A program made the translations under genes and the position numbers. Shown piece by piece: positions 6,841 to 6,895 of a stretch of DNA of 6,895 nucleotides. This DNA comes from Gammaproteobacteria bacterium (GTDB lineage: Bacteria > Pseudomonadota > Gammaproteobacteria > Eutrophobiales > Eutrophobiaceae). The stretch spans positions 1 through 6,895 of the forward strand of contig VYCZ01000397.1 in NCBI GenBank assembly GCA_009843675.1, written 5' to 3'. The stretch's first letter is position 1. Each line of letters begins with the position of its first letter. The notes under the pieces are model-generated. The model made no database searches. It saw only the letters and a program-made list of their open reading frames with translations, and had not been told where the DNA came from.

Positions 6841-6866
6841 ATTCGCATCTAGTCGTGGAAAGTCAA
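6838..6866 (-). promoter_or_regulatory. Candidate sigma70-type promoter for the receptor operon
   Basis: On the minus strand TTGACT (6866-6861) and AATAAT (6843-6838) are separated by exactly 17 bp. Each box differs from consensus at one base. Transcription would start near 6831, leaving a leader of about 46 bases before the receptor ATG, which contains its SD (CGGAGAAAG). It is the best promoter-like pair seen upstream of the cluster. The prediction is by eye, and AT-rich intergenic DNA raises the chance of coincidental matches. Confidence 0.5.
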
Positions 6867-6867
6867 G

Positions 6868-6883
6868 ATAATTGCTGTATTAT
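6868..6883. repeat. AT-rich inverted repeat just upstream of the -35 box
   Basis: ATAAT (6868-6872) and ATTAT (6879-6883) are 5-bp inverted arms with a 6-base spacer, ending two bases from the candidate -35 box. The position suits an activator or repressor site, but the arms are short and AT-only, so chance is a real alternative. Confidence 0.2.
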
Positions 6884-6895
6884 TCTGTGAAACCA

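Noticed and set aside
1..6895. Mobile element, CRISPR array, tRNA or rRNA genes
   Set aside because: No terminal inverted repeats, transposase motifs, regularly spaced repeats or tRNA-like cloverleaf sequences were seen on reading the window; intergenic space is too short to hide most of these.

Overview
The window reads as a piece of a Gram-negative bacterial chromosome. The evidence is a TonB-dependent outer-membrane receptor with a signal peptide and a C-terminal Phe, a second exported protein, and Shine-Dalgarno (SD) sites of the usual type. Base composition is moderate (roughly balanced to slightly GC-rich by eye, with AT-rich intergenic gaps). The receptor subtype and enzyme set resemble those of aquatic gammaproteobacteria or sphingomonad-like alphaproteobacteria that carry many TonB receptors. 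That taxonomic guess is inference only.

Layout. Positions 1-585 (+) hold the 3' end of a thiamine-diphosphate (ThDP) enzyme gene that starts left of the window. Its stop lies 5 bp from the stop of a convergent gene. From 591 to 6784 the minus strand carries four genes in one direction, read right to left: TonB-dependent receptor (6784-4436), exported amidohydrolase of the YtcJ/Amidohydro_3 type (4410-2695), class-D flavin monooxygenase with an acyl-CoA-dehydrogenase-like fold (2625-1414), and glutathione S-transferase (1394-591). The gaps are 25, 69 and 19 bp. None contains a convincing terminator, so I read the four as one operon. A good sigma70-type promoter candidate (TTGACT, 17 bp, AATAAT) lies in the 111 bp upstream of the receptor gene, flanked by two short AT-rich inverted repeats.

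How the genes may work together (inference). The receptor would bring a scarce ligand across the outer membrane. The amidohydrolase, which has a signal-like N-terminus, would act on it or on a derivative in the periplasm. The monooxygenase would hydroxylate the product in the cytoplasm, and the glutathione S-transferase would conjugate, cleave or detoxify a reactive intermediate. The ThDP enzyme faces the other way and is linked only by position. No substrate can be named from the sequence. The flavin reductase that such a monooxygenase normally needs is not in the window. No RNA gene, mobile element, CRISPR array or clear phage or plasmid signature was seen. Apart from about 110 bp at the right edge, the window is almost wholly coding.
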